From Pseudomonas putida (lineage in GTDB: Bacteria > Pseudomonadota > Gammaproteobacteria > Pseudomonadales > Pseudomonadaceae): a stretch of 64,000 bases of DNA. The position numbers were made by a program, and so were the translations under genes. Location: the NCBI RefSeq assembly GCF_003228315.1, contig NZ_CP029693.1, forward strand, positions 6,420,501 to 6,484,500, read 5' to 3'. Below the pieces are notes generated by a model. That model searched no databases and was not told the origin of the DNA. It was given only the letters and a program-made list of their open reading frames with translations. Below are positions 25,740-34,802 of this stretch, in pieces. The stretch's first letter is position 1. Each line of letters starts with the position of its first letter.

Positions 25740-25877
25740 CGTTCGCCCAGTGTCACGGCTCTTTACCAGTGCATGGAATGCCGAGGCCATTGCACTGGGC
25801 GGACACCATCGTGGAGCTCGCCGTGAACTTCCAGCGACTCCAGATAAAAAGGGTGATCATTTTGATCACCCTTTTTT
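25740..25877 (+). ncRNA. Candidate small RNA with switching stems
   Basis: No convincing frame exists here, but a -10-like TAAAAT (25728-25733) is followed by a folded stretch and a strong terminator. CGCCCAGTG (25744-25752) pairs perfectly with CACTGGGCG (25793-25801), while CCAGTGCA (25766-25773) pairs with TGCACTGG (25791-25798). Both use the same right arm, so they are alternatives. The 3' end is the terminator at 25851-25877. It does not look like RsmXYZ, PrrF or CrcZ. Confidence 0.45.
25851..25877 (+). terminator. Rho-independent terminator of the candidate sRNA
   Basis: GGGTGATCA (25851-25859) pairs with TGATCACCC (25863-25871), followed by six T. It is preceded by an A-run. No coding gene ends here, which is why an RNA gene is proposed. 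Confidence 0.85.
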
Positions 25878-26141
25878 ATTGCTCATCTATTGCGTGGAAG
25901 TGACGCGCGGGAAAATTGTCCGACAATAATCGGCTAGTTGTTTTACGCCTTCTGTTGGCACCGCAAGTTCCCGTTTTCACGACAATCGGCATGGAAAACA
26001 ACGCGACAAAAAGCGGCTTTAGGCGCACCGTGTTCAATCGCCTTGCAGGCCGAACAAACAGTCCCGCACGACGGTCACATGCCAGGCTCAACGCGCAACG
26101 CCTTGCGCATTCCCGCAATCCCGAGATGGAGTGAAGACGAG

Positions 26142-26819
26142 ATGAAAATCCTGATGGTTCTGACGTCCCACGATCAACTGGGTAATACCGGCAAGAAAAC
26201 CGGTTTCTGGCTGGAAGAATTCGCAGCACCCTATTTCGCCTTCAAGGATGCCGGCGTGCAGTTGACCCTGGCCTCGCCCAAGGGCGGCCAGCCACCGCTG
26301 GACCCGAAAAGCGACGAGCCCGATTTCCAGACCGAGGCGACCGAGCGGTATCGCAAGGATCCCGCTGCCCAGGCGGCCTTGGCCTCGACCGTCCTGCTCA
26401 GTTCCGTGAATGCCGGTGACTACAACGCAGTCTTCTATCCCGGCGGGCATGGCCCGCTCTGGGATCTGGCCGAAGACAAGCACTCGATCGCCCTGATCGA
26501 GGCGTTCTACAACGCCGGTAAGCCGGTTGCGACCGTGTGCCATGCCCCCGGGGTGTTGCGCCATGCCAAGGACGCGAACGGCCAGCCGCTGGTCAAGGGC
26601 AAGAAGGTCACGGGATTTACCAACAGCGAAGAAGACGCGGTGCAACTGACGAATGTCGTGCCGTTTCTGGTGGAAGATGAACTCAAGGCCAAGGGCGGGA
26701 TATTTTCCAAGGGGCCGGATTGGGCCAGCTATGTGCTGACGGATGGTCTGCTGATCACCGGGCAGAATCCGGCGTCGTCACAGGCGGGGGCTGAGGCGTT
26801 GCTGGCAAAACTGAAATAA
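26142..26819 (+). CDS. DJ-1/PfpI-family class I amidotransferase-like protein
   Basis: A 225-residue protein of the DJ-1/PfpI superfamily, closest in layout to Hsp31-type and glyoxalase III-type members. The nucleophilic elbow is ATVCHAPGVL with the reactive Cys near residue 131. The conserved Glu in TGFWLEEF (near 26) and FYPGGHGP (near 107) complete the active site. The start is the ATG at 26142, after GGAGTGAAGACGAG; in-frame upstream starts give unrelated sequence. It probably detoxifies methylglyoxal or repairs glycated molecules, but family members differ widely. It is a single-gene unit followed by a REPIN. Confidence 0.85.
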   Translation: MKILMVLTSHDQLGNTGKKTGFWLEEFAAPYFAFKDAGVQLTLASPKGGQPPLDPKSDEPDFQTEATERYRKDPAAQAALASTVLLSSVNAGDYNAVFYPGGHGPLWDLAEDKHSIALIEAFYNAGKPVATVCHAPGVLRHAKDANGQPLVKGKKVTGFTNSEEDAVQLTNVVPFLVEDELKAKGGIFSKGPDWASYVLTDGLLITGQNPASSQAGAEALLAKLK

Positions 26820-26826
26820 CCCAAAA

Positions 26827-26929
26827 CCTGTAGGAGCGAGCCTGCTCGCGATGGACGCATGGACAACGCGTTCATTCAGAAAGGGCGCGTTATCGTTGAC
26901 GTCCATCGCGAGCAGGCTCGCTCCTACAG
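26827..26929. repeat. REPIN
   Basis: An inverted REP pair between convergent genes, 11 bases from the stop of the HglS-like gene. Confidence 0.9.
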
Positions 26930-26939
26930 TAGTTCGGTG

Positions 26940-28319
26940 TCAGTTCGCCAACGCCGCAAAACACTGCTCGATCGAGCGTCGCTGCGTCTCGGCATACAAC
27001 CCCAACTCATCAATCGTCTTGCGCCCCAGCGCCTTTTCAAACGCCTGCTGGTTGGAGTGCACGCCGTAATGAGTTTGCGCGGCATCGCCCAGGTTCGACT
27101 GAAAAATCCCCGCGGCGCTGACCGGCAGGAAATCTTCGTACACCAGGGGTTCCACCCGCAGGTAGCCACCACTGACCAACTCTTCAAGCGGCAAGGTTTT
27201 AAGCTCGGCCGCCGCCAGGCCTTTTTCCGTCACGAAGTAGCGGAAGTACGCCAGTTCCTCACGACGCATGCCGTCGTAGGTGTCGGGAAACTCGCTGAAG
27301 TGTTGGGCCATCAAGGTGTTGTAGCGCTCGGCATTGGCTTCGTTGGGGAAGTCCTTGAGTTCGTCCCGGGCGGCATTGAGCAGGCGGTCATACAGCGCCC
27401 GACCCTTGGGAGTGAGGGCAGCGCCGCGTTGCTCGATCTCGCCGAAACGGGCGCTGTGGCTGCCCTGGGTGTCGGCTTGATCGGTGAAGGCCACCGGTTC
27501 GTCGAGGGCCTTGAAACTGGTCTGGCGCAGCAGGATCGGGCACTGGCGGCGGGGCGGGCCTTCGATCACGGCTTTTGGCGTGATGCCGTGCACCGGCATC
27601 TGCGCCTGGACGATATCGATGTCCAGGGTGCGCGGCGTCAGGTGATTGATGTGCGGGCCCTTGAACGCCACTACATCAGCGATCAGGCGGTGCTGGGCGC
27701 TGAGTTGGCGGTACTGTTCGGCGGTCACCGTAGCGCTGTGATGCCAGCGGAAGGTTTCCAGCGCCTGTTCAACGAATTCCTGCGCCTCCTGTTCGGTGAG
27801 GCCGCCCTGGGATTCGGCGCGGTCGATGAGGGTCAGTGCGGCTGGGGTGAAGATCGAACGCTTGTCCAGCATCGATTGGGCAAACGCCCGCAGTTCCAGG
27901 TCTTCGATCAGTTCCAGGCGCAGCAGCGAGGTGAATACGCGAAACGGGCTGACCTGCAACGAGGCTTCGTGCACCGCGCGAAACGCCGTGGAGTGCACCG
28001 GCACCCCGGCCGGCGTCAGGTCGTAATAACCCACCGGTTGCATGCCCATGACCGCGAACAGGCGGGCGAGGGTGGCCAACTCGGCTGCGGTGCCGACGCG
28101 GATCGCGCCATGGCGTTCCAGGTCCAGGCGTTCGATCTCGCCGGTGCTGTTCAACTGGTTCGCCACTTGCGGGTCGTTTTCGAGCACGTGGCGGTTGGTC
28201 TGTTCCACCAGCTCCATCAGCGCGCCGTACAGCGGCACTTCTTCGCGGTACATGTCGGACATCGCCTTGGAGAAGCGTTGACGGATCAGGTCGGGGCTGA
28301 CGAAGTTAGGGAGAGTCAT
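26940..28319 (-). CDS. DUF1338 / 2-oxoadipate dioxygenase-decarboxylase, HglS-like
   Basis: A 459-residue enzyme of the DUF1338 (YdcJ/HglS) family. In P. putida HglS converts 2-oxoadipate to D-2-hydroxyglutarate in D-lysine breakdown, using Fe(II) within a VOC-like fold. The family features seen are VGYYDLTPAGVPVHSTAFR (substrate/Arg-His region), the WHHSATVT block with metal-binding His and the INHLTPRTLDID block. The start at 28319 is set by AGGA nine bases upstream. It lies 112 bases after the hydrolase gene on the same strand. The exact substrate in this strain is inferred; no other lysine-catabolism genes are nearby. Confidence 0.82.
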   Translation of the reverse strand: MTLPNFVSPDLIRQRFSKAMSDMYREEVPLYGALMELVEQTNRHVLENDPQVANQLNSTGEIERLDLERHGAIRVGTAAELATLARLFAVMGMQPVGYYDLTPAGVPVHSTAFRAVHEASLQVSPFRVFTSLLRLELIEDLELRAFAQSMLDKRSIFTPAALTLIDRAESQGGLTEQEAQEFVEQALETFRWHHSATVTAEQYRQLSAQHRLIADVVAFKGPHINHLTPRTLDIDIVQAQMPVHGITPKAVIEGPPRRQCPILLRQTSFKALDEPVAFTDQADTQGSHSARFGEIEQRGAALTPKGRALYDRLLNAARDELKDFPNEANAERYNTLMAQHFSEFPDTYDGMRREELAYFRYFVTEKGLAAAELKTLPLEELVSGGYLRVEPLVYEDFLPVSAAGIFQSNLGDAAQTHYGVHSNQQAFEKALGRKTIDELGLYAETQRRSIEQCFAALAN

Positions 28320-28430
28320 GAACAGGGTTCCTGGCGCGGTGACGTGAAGGATGGGAGAAAAGATCGCAGCCTTCAGCGCCGCCGACAAACGAAGTTTCTG
28401 ACGAACTTCATTCTGCAAAGGACTGCATCC

Positions 28431-29387
28431 TCAATGCAGCCGTTGATCCTGAGGGCTTTCCGAGCGCAGGGATGCCAAAAACTCCCGATACAGGCGCGCC
28501 GAACCCGCAGGCGCCTCGACCATCGGCATGTGGCCGATGCCTTCCCAGATCTCCACCCGCAAATCGAGGATGCCCTTGCTCCAGACGGCCACGCTGCTGA
28601 CATCGATCAGGCGATCCTTGCGCCCCCACAGCAACAGCGCCGGGGCATTGATGGCCGGCAGTTCCGGTTCCATCGGCGGGCTGGCGCGGAATTCGCGGAA
28701 GATTTCCTCCAGTTCATCGCGCGACTGTTCATAACGATGGGCAAAGGCGTCCAGCACCACGCGCGGCATCCACGGTGGATCGGCCATGGTCATGGCATAG
28801 AAGTGCCTGAACTCTTCCCTTGATTCGATCAGGAAAGGGTTGTGCCCCTTGGCCAGGTGGCGCTCCAGATCGCTGGGCTCGGGCGAGGTCACACCCGCCG
28901 GGTCGAACAGGGCAACCGAGGCAATGCGTTCCGGGTAATGCGCTGCCAGCCAGGCCGCGATCCAGCCGCCCATGGAGTTGCCGATCACATGGACCTTCTC
29001 GACCCCGCAGACATCCAGCAACTGGATCATGCGTTTGGCCTGCAACGGGATGTCATAGCCACCACCGGCCTTGAAGCCGGTTTCGCCATGGCCGGCGATG
29101 TCGGGGATGATCACCCGGTAATTGCCGACAAAGTGCCGGGCGAAGCGCAGCCAGATATTTTTATCGGCGCTGAAGCCATGCAGCATCAGCACATTGCTCG
29201 ATGCTTCGTACGGCCCGCCCTGCCAGGTCGAGACGGTCATTTCGTTGATGGGCACGACAATCTTGTGCAGCTTGTACAACTTGGCTTCGGCCGCCACGCT
29301 CAAGTCGTAAAGCCAATACCCGACCGCCGGGTAGCTCAGCCAGCTCCAGGCCGCAAACACCGCGATAGCGACTACCAGTAAAAGCAT
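28431..29387 (-). CDS. Alpha/beta hydrolase with N-terminal membrane anchor
   Basis: A 318-residue protein. Residues 1-20 form a hydrophobic helix, probably an uncleaved anchor. The hydrolase core has the oxyanion block LMLHGFSADKNIW, nucleophile elbow GNSMGG (Ser near residue 140), Asp in LLWGRKDRLID and His in GIGHMPMVEAP. It is a lipase/esterase-like serine hydrolase. It begins 23 bases downstream of the monooxygenase stop, so the two form an operon. The pairing suggests oxidation of a ketone to an ester followed by hydrolysis, as in known Baeyer-Villiger/esterase couples. The substrate is unknown. Confidence 0.82.
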   Translation of the reverse strand: MLLLVVAIAVFAAWSWLSYPAVGYWLYDLSVAAEAKLYKLHKIVVPINEMTVSTWQGGPYEASSNVLMLHGFSADKNIWLRFARHFVGNYRVIIPDIAGHGETGFKAGGGYDIPLQAKRMIQLLDVCGVEKVHVIGNSMGGWIAAWLAAHYPERIASVALFDPAGVTSPEPSDLERHLAKGHNPFLIESREEFRHFYAMTMADPPWMPRVVLDAFAHRYEQSRDELEEIFREFRASPPMEPELPAINAPALLLWGRKDRLIDVSSVAVWSKGILDLRVEIWEGIGHMPMVEAPAGSARLYREFLASLRSESPQDQRLH

Positions 29388-29409
29388 CAGTCGTCTTCCT
29401 TCTGACGGA

Positions 29410-30861
29410 TCAGGACAATATGTGGTCGGCGGGTTTCAGGGCTCGGGTCAATCGATGAAAGCTGAAACTGAACCCCGGAAACATCGCCACCACATGACCG
29501 CTCTTGCTTTGATACCAACTGTGGCAGCCTCCGGACTTCCACACCGTGCGTTCCATTTCTCTATGGATCATTTCAGTGTAGGTACGTTCTGCCTCGGGGC
29601 GCACTTCGATGCTGCGCAAACCTTGTGTTTTTAACGTGCGAATGCAGTCCAGGATGTAGTTCATCTGCGACTCGATGATGAACAGCGCGGATGTATGGCC
29701 GATGCCGGTGTTGGGGCCGGTGACGATAAACAGGTTGGGAAAGTCCGGCAGGCTGGTGCCGAGGTACGCCCGGGGATACTCGGCCCAGACATTGCGCAAT
29801 TGCGTGCCGTTTCTGCCGGTGACCGGGTAGGAAATCACCCCGTCGGTGGCGTCGTAGCCGGTGGACCAGACGATCAGGTCCACATCGATGTGCTGACCGT
29901 CCTGCATGACGATGCCGGTTTCGTCGATCGCCTTGATGCCTTGTTCGCGGCTGTGCAACGTCACGTTGCCCCGCGCCAGCGCCGGGTACAGCGTGCTGGA
30001 GAGAATGACCCGCTTGCAGCCGATGGTGTAGTCCGGTGTCAGTTTTCGCCGCAGTTCGGCGTCGGGTACCTGACGTTTGATGAAACGCAAAGCCTGATGC
30101 TGGACCATGCGCACTGCCGGTTTCGAGTATTTGAAGGCGATCACCCGGGTTTCGAATTGCCAGTAGATCATCCAGCGCAGCAGCTTGTAGGCCGGCTTGA
30201 GCCCCAGCAGCCAGCGCTGCAAGCGCCCGAACGTGCGGTCGGCCCGGGGCAATACCCAATGGGGCGTGCGCTGGAACACATGCAGGTGCCCAACGTCCGG
30301 GGCAATCGCCGGAATCACCTGGGCCGCACTGGCACCGCTGCCGACGATCGCCACGCGTTTTTGCCGGTAATCGAAGGTGTGGTCCCAGTGATTGGTGTGA
30401 AAGGTCTTGCCCTTGAAGCGCTCCATGCCGGGAAAGTGTGGCACCACCGGTTGACTCAGGGGCCCGGTGGCGTTGATCAGGAACTGTGCATGAAAGGTGC
30501 CTTTGGCGGTGTGGACCGCCCAGCGCCGCTCGACCTCGTCCCATTCCACCTGCTCGACATTGGCCTGCAACTCCACCCGCTCACGCAGGCCGAAACGCTC
30601 CACCACATGGCGGGTGTAGCGATGCAGTTCGGCCTGTTCGGCGAACATCTGCGTCCAGCGGTACGGGGCGAAAGACAGCGAGTAAAGCGGCGAGGGCACA
30701 TCGACCGCCGCCCCCGGATAGGTGTTCTGGCACCAGGTGCCGCCGAAAAAGTCCCGCCGCTCCAGCATGCGGAAGTCGGTGATGCCCGCCTTGAGCAGAT
30801 TCACCGCGGCACATTGGCCGCCAAAACCGCTGCCGATGATCAATACGTGGAAGGTCTGCAT
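29410..30861 (-). CDS. Flavin-containing monooxygenase, Baeyer-Villiger type
   Basis: A 483-residue FAD/NADPH enzyme. The FAD-binding Rossmann motif is GSGFGG near residue 11, the second dinucleotide fold VGSGASAAQ lies near 170, and the class B motif region reads FKGKTFHTNHWDHTFDY just before it, close to the BVMO fingerprint F-x-G-x3-H-x3-W/D. The third motif, WSTGYDATDG, lies near 335. It is the first gene of an operon with the hydrolase downstream. Related Pseudomonas enzymes oxidise aliphatic or cyclic ketones. The alternative is N-hydroxylation; the hydrolase partner favours ester formation. Confidence 0.83.
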   Translation of the reverse strand: MQTFHVLIIGSGFGGQCAAVNLLKAGITDFRMLERRDFFGGTWCQNTYPGAAVDVPSPLYSLSFAPYRWTQMFAEQAELHRYTRHVVERFGLRERVELQANVEQVEWDEVERRWAVHTAKGTFHAQFLINATGPLSQPVVPHFPGMERFKGKTFHTNHWDHTFDYRQKRVAIVGSGASAAQVIPAIAPDVGHLHVFQRTPHWVLPRADRTFGRLQRWLLGLKPAYKLLRWMIYWQFETRVIAFKYSKPAVRMVQHQALRFIKRQVPDAELRRKLTPDYTIGCKRVILSSTLYPALARGNVTLHSREQGIKAIDETGIVMQDGQHIDVDLIVWSTGYDATDGVISYPVTGRNGTQLRNVWAEYPRAYLGTSLPDFPNLFIVTGPNTGIGHTSALFIIESQMNYILDCIRTLKTQGLRSIEVRPEAERTYTEMIHREMERTVWKSGGCHSWYQSKSGHVVAMFPGFSFSFHRLTRALKPADHILS

Positions 30862-30961
30862 GGGCTTCCTGAAGGTGATGGGTTGGACCCTTGTCCTTCA
30901 TGTATAGCCAAATTGCGGGCGGGGGGCGTTCAAGCTTTTGGTTTAGCGGTGTTATGACTGA

Positions 30962-31033
30962 CGGCATCGCGAGCAGGCTCGCTCCTACAGGAATTGTGCG
31001 AACCCTGTGGGAGCGAGCCTGCTCGCGATGGCG
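30962..31033. repeat. Two inverted REP units, close-spaced
   Basis: REP cores in the opposite arrangement to the usual REPIN (CTCGCTCCTACAG first, then CTGTGGGAGCGAG), separated by only about 15 bases. Confidence 0.82.
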
Positions 31034-31067
31034 TCAGATCAGGCGACGAAAAAATCCCCGCTGCCGA

Positions 31068-31937
31068 TTATTCCTTCACGCTCATGAATTCCTCGGCCCA
31101 GCGAATGTATTCCTCAGGCTGGGTATAGGTGTGCGTCAGTTCGGTGGCGTTCAGGTCCGAGGCCTGGGTGAAGATCTGGCGTTGTTCGCGCAGGCTGTCG
31201 TAGGTGGCCTTGATGGCGGCGAAGTAGGCGCCGTGGCCGTCGATCACCACCCGCACGCCCAGCTCGGCCAGGCGTTTGTCATCACGCAGCAGCGGGTTGC
31301 CGTAGGTCACCAGCATCAGGGGTACGCTCAGGTGTTCGGCGATTTTTTCCAGGTGGTCGAAATCCTTCACACCCACCATGCAGATGCCGTCCGCGCCGGC
31401 GGCCTGGTATTGCTTGGTGCGGCTGATGATTTCCTGGACTGGCAGGATCCCTGCGTGGGTGCGGGCGATGATCGCCATTTCCGAGTCGCAGCGTGCTTCC
31501 AGTGCCGCGCGGATCTTGCCGACGCCTTCGGCAACGGTGATCAGATCGGTGGATTTGCGACCGAATTGCGCCGGCAGCAGGGTGTCTTCGATGGTCAGCG
31601 CGGCGATGCCGGCGCGTTCGAGTTCGACGATGGTGCGCATGACATTGAGCGCGTTGCCGTAGCCATGGTCGGCGTCGGCGATCACCGGTAACTGGGCGAC
31701 GCGACCGATGCGGGTGGCCTGTTCGGCGAATTCGCTGAGGGTGATCAGCGCAAAGTCAGGGGCGGCCAATACCTGCAAAGAGGCGACCGAACCGCCGAGA
31801 ATCCCGACTTCGAACCCAAGATCCGCGGCAATGCGTGCCGACATCGGATCGAACACCGATGCGGTGTGGTAGCAGGTGTTGGACGCGAGCAGTTGACGGA
31901 AATTGCGGCGTAATTCTTGATGAGACAGCCTGGACAT
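31068..31937 (-). CDS. Oxaloacetate decarboxylase, PEP mutase/isocitrate lyase superfamily
   Basis: A 289-residue enzyme that matches the PA4872 group from P. aeruginosa, Mg-dependent oxaloacetate decarboxylases in the isocitrate lyase/PEP mutase superfamily. Landmarks are SVFDPMSARIAADLGFEVGILGGS, the metal-binding DADHGYGNALNV block, TIEDTLLP and IARTHAGI. The gating-loop Cys of isocitrate lyases is absent, consistent with decarboxylase activity. The length is that of the PA4872 family. It is a single gene next to a REP pair, with GGTGG upstream of the ATG. Confidence 0.88.
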   Translation of the reverse strand: MSRLSHQELRRNFRQLLASNTCYHTASVFDPMSARIAADLGFEVGILGGSVASLQVLAAPDFALITLSEFAEQATRIGRVAQLPVIADADHGYGNALNVMRTIVELERAGIAALTIEDTLLPAQFGRKSTDLITVAEGVGKIRAALEARCDSEMAIIARTHAGILPVQEIISRTKQYQAAGADGICMVGVKDFDHLEKIAEHLSVPLMLVTYGNPLLRDDKRLAELGVRVVIDGHGAYFAAIKATYDSLREQRQIFTQASDLNATELTHTYTQPEEYIRWAEEFMSVKE

Positions 31938-32130
31938 ATGGGTTCCACCAATGGAAATGGAAGGGCTTGAGCAAAAGTGTCAACGCCGAAAGTGTTAAAG
32001 GCTATCACGGGCGCAAGGCGGGAATGATGACGAATTTAGTGTGAATGCAGCCATTTTTTCCGGCGCGCAACCGTTTGCGCTTGGCCCTGACCCGTTATTG
32101 CCCTTGAAGATAAGGCCTTGCTGGCTGCGA

Positions 32131-33165
32131 TCAAGCAGCCACGGCCTGGCGCTGTCCGTTGTGCAGCAATACGCAGCGTACTGAATCGCCGGGCTGCAAT
32201 TGCAGGCGTTTGGCGGTGAGGCGGTCGACCGTCAGGCAATGGCCCGTCTGTCGCGCCGCGGCGGTGGTGATGCGGCAGTTCTCCAGGCGCCGGTTATGGA
32301 TCAGCCACATCGGCGCCTGATCGTCGGGCGTGCCAATGGACAAATCCAGCAACTGGCTGTCGCGCACGGTGCGGATGTTCGACACCGGCGCCTCGATGAC
32401 CGGGCCGGCGTCGAAGATGTCGACGTAACCCTGGTGGGCAAACCCTTCGGCGGTGAGGATCTTCAGCGCCGGTTCGCTGTTCGCATGGGGCTTGCCGATC
32501 GCCGCTTGGGCCTGCTCGGTGAGCAGGCAAGTGTAAAGCGGCTGGCGTGGCATCAGTTCGGCGATGAAGGCCTTGTTGCCCAGCCACGACAGGTGATCGG
32601 CATGGCTGAAGTCCTTCTTGAAAAAGTGCCGGCCCACGCTGTCCCAGAAGGGTGAGCAGCCTCGTTCATCGGCAGTGCCGCGCAGTTCGGCGATGAGTTT
32701 GTCACCGAACAGGTGGGGGAACTCGGCGACAAACAGCAGGCGCCCCAGTGACAACAACCGGCCGCGTCCCTCCAGGCGTTGATCCGGGCGCAGGAACAAC
32801 AAACAGAGTTCCGATTGGCCGGTCATTTCATTGTTCAGGAACAGGGTCGGGATCTGCCGCCGGATGCCCAGATCCGCCGACGCACTGACCGTCAGCCCGA
32901 CCCGGTAGTTGTACCAGGGCTCGCGCAGGCCAATGGCACCGGTCATGGCGCTGACGCCGATGACTTGCTGATCGTCGTCCTCGAGCACGAACAGGTAATC
33001 GGCATCGGCGCGCTCGACCTGTTCGGCGAAGGTTCGTTTGGCCCAGCGCAGACGGTGGTTCAGGCGTTCCTCGTTGGCGGGCAGGCTGTTCAGCCCGCGG
33101 CCTGCCTGCCGGACCAGCGCGCTCAAGGCGGGCAAGTCGGTGACCTCGACGGGGCGGACAATCAT
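32131..33165 (-). CDS. aruG: Arginine N-succinyltransferase beta subunit, AruG-like
   Basis: A 344-residue protein of the AstA family with the full set of family blocks: PANEERLNHRLRWAKRTF, the acyl-CoA side RGRLLSLGRLLFVAEFP, GCSPFWDSVGRHFF and a C-terminal FDAGP...R domain. In P. aeruginosa AruF and AruG form the heteromer that starts arginine and ornithine succinylation. Here it follows the AruF-like gene by 43 bases with AAGGAG before the start. None of aruC, aruD, aruB or aruE is adjacent, so this is an isolated pair. It may be a second copy with a different amine substrate. Confidence 0.83.
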   Translation of the reverse strand: MIVRPVEVTDLPALSALVRQAGRGLNSLPANEERLNHRLRWAKRTFAEQVERADADYLFVLEDDDQQVIGVSAMTGAIGLREPWYNYRVGLTVSASADLGIRRQIPTLFLNNEMTGQSELCLLFLRPDQRLEGRGRLLSLGRLLFVAEFPHLFGDKLIAELRGTADERGCSPFWDSVGRHFFKKDFSHADHLSWLGNKAFIAELMPRQPLYTCLLTEQAQAAIGKPHANSEPALKILTAEGFAHQGYVDIFDAGPVIEAPVSNIRTVRDSQLLDLSIGTPDDQAPMWLIHNRRLENCRITTAAARQTGHCLTVDRLTAKRLQLQPGDSVRCVLLHNGQRQAVAA

Positions 33166-33208
33166 GCTGGCGCTCCTTCTACAGGCGGGCTACCGCGCAG
33201 ATCGAGGC

Positions 33209-34225
33209 TCACAGGGCGATCAGCCGGATCGGGCTGCCTTCGCTGACTTTCAGCGCGGCGCACATGCTGGCGTCCAGTGTCAGCGGCTGACCGGCGATGT
33301 AGTCGAGTTCGGCGACAATGGCCCGGTAGTTCTCCAGTGAGTCGTTGCTCACCAGATAACGGCCGCGTGCGTCGATGACCGAGCCGGGTCGGGCCACGGT
33401 AGTGTGGCTTTCGGCGATGGATCTGATGCCATGGGTGCGTGCAAACAGGGTCGGGCCACCGTCGAACAGATCGACGTAGCTGTTGGTCTCGAAACCCTCC
33501 CGCGCCAGGATATCGAAGGCCTCCTGCCCATCGGGATGGACGCTGCCAATACAGTCTTGTGCGGCCTGGGGCAGCATCGGCACGTAGATCGGGTATTGCG
33601 GCAGCAATTCGGCGAGAAACGTGCGGCTTTCCAGGCCGCACAGCCGTTCAGCCTCGACATAGGGCAGATCGAAGAAGTGTTTCCCCACCGCATCCCAGAA
33701 CGGTGAATGACCGTCTTCGCTGCTATAACCGACGATCTCGGTGATGACCGCATCGGCAAAACGTCGTGGGTAAGCGGCAATGAACAACAGCCGGGCCCGT
33801 GACAGCAGTTCCGAGAATGCCGTGCGTTCCAGTGCCGCATCGATGTGGAAACCGCGCAGCAGGGTGTGGGCGCTGAGGTCATGACACACCGACAGCGCAG
33901 GCACCTCGTGCTCGATGTTCAACTCCCGCGAGGCACTGTTGAAATGCCGGTTGCGCAGGCTGTAGAACGGCTCGCTGAAGCCGGCGGTGGCGAGAATTTC
34001 CGAGCAGCCGACGAGGCACCGGGTCGCCAGGTCTTCCAGCACAAAGCAATAACTCTCGGGACCGGGACTGAAGACGTCGTGCTCGAACGAGGTGCGGGAA
34101 TCGAGAATCTTGTCACGCAGCCGTTCACTGTCGTCCGGCAAGGACGTGACGCCCACCAGGCTTTCCCGGGCAAGGCGTTGTAATTGAGGTAGGTCGCCTA
34201 ACTGCACTGGACGCAAGACCAGCAT
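33209..34225 (-). CDS. aruF: Arginine N-succinyltransferase alpha subunit, AruF-like
   Basis: A 338-residue AstA-family protein, paralogous to the downstream gene, with SRARLLFIAAYPRRFAD, DGHSPFWDAVGKHFF and YVDLFDGGPTLFA in the conserved order. Sequence drift from the family consensus appears in several places, for example SVCHDLSAHTLLRGFHIDA. AruF and AruG act together in the cytoplasm, transferring succinyl from CoA to the alpha-amino group of arginine or ornithine. It is the first gene of a two-gene unit. No ArgR box was identified upstream, but I could not screen for one rigorously. Confidence 0.82.
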   Translation of the reverse strand: MLVLRPVQLGDLPQLQRLARESLVGVTSLPDDSERLRDKILDSRTSFEHDVFSPGPESYCFVLEDLATRCLVGCSEILATAGFSEPFYSLRNRHFNSASRELNIEHEVPALSVCHDLSAHTLLRGFHIDAALERTAFSELLSRARLLFIAAYPRRFADAVITEIVGYSSEDGHSPFWDAVGKHFFDLPYVEAERLCGLESRTFLAELLPQYPIYVPMLPQAAQDCIGSVHPDGQEAFDILAREGFETNSYVDLFDGGPTLFARTHGIRSIAESHTTVARPGSVIDARGRYLVSNDSLENYRAIVAELDYIAGQPLTLDASMCAALKVSEGSPIRLIAL

Positions 34226-34596
34226 GGATGCACTCCTGTATCAAAGGGTTCGGTGACGTGCACCGGACCGGACTATCACTGTCGGTTTCCACGCGTTGAA
34301 ACGGCGGGCGCTTATCAGGCTCCGCTCTTTCTTGTTTTACGGTTTCATGGCCACTTGCGGCGCCCGGGGCCTGGGTGAGTCAAAACGGGTCTTGGGGCTG
34401 CAGCGGCTTGGTGTTTGGACGGGGAGAAGTCCAGACCAGGATCAACGATCGGGTCTTTGAATGAGAGCATCCGGGCTCCTGCTGGATGAGATTTTCGGTA
34501 ATCCTTTGAAATCAGTATTTAGTTAATGGCTATTGCATGTCTAGTTAATTTTGGCGCCGTTCCGAGCGCTCGATGATGCTGCGAAGGCTCCATCGC
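34226..34596. other. Intergenic gap without a recognised gene
   Basis: About 370 bases upstream of the AruF-like gene, with mixed composition and an AT-rich patch near 34490-34550 that could hold promoters. I see no convincing frame or repeat. Confidence 0.5.
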
Positions 34597-34637
34597 CAAA
34601 GGCCTACGCGGATATCGAATAGCCTTGTAGGCCTTTG
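34597..34637. repeat. 11-bp inverted repeat
   Basis: CAAAGGCCTAC is followed about 19 bases later by GTAGGCCTTTG, an exact inverted match able to form a hairpin. It is not of the REP core type. No T-run follows, so it is not an obvious terminator. Confidence 0.55.
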
Positions 34638-34802
34638 CCTAAATAGCTGTGGGACAAAGCTGTAGTTGTACGAAGAAATGCCTGACGGTCAGCGCATTAT
34701 CGACTGAAACAAAACGCCCCCTGATCTCCATGTTGCGGCACAATTGCCCACTATTGCGCGGCCAGACGCCGTTTATCACAGTGATCGAAAGAGAGATTTT
34801 TC

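Noticed and set aside
25740..25877. Candidate sRNA considered as an RsmX/Y/Z homologue
   Set aside because: Too few GGA motifs in loops and no GacA-type upstream element were seen.
26859..28823. A 654-codon plus-strand frame opposite the HglS-like gene
   Set aside because: It is a shadow frame; the minus-strand protein has recognisable family blocks.
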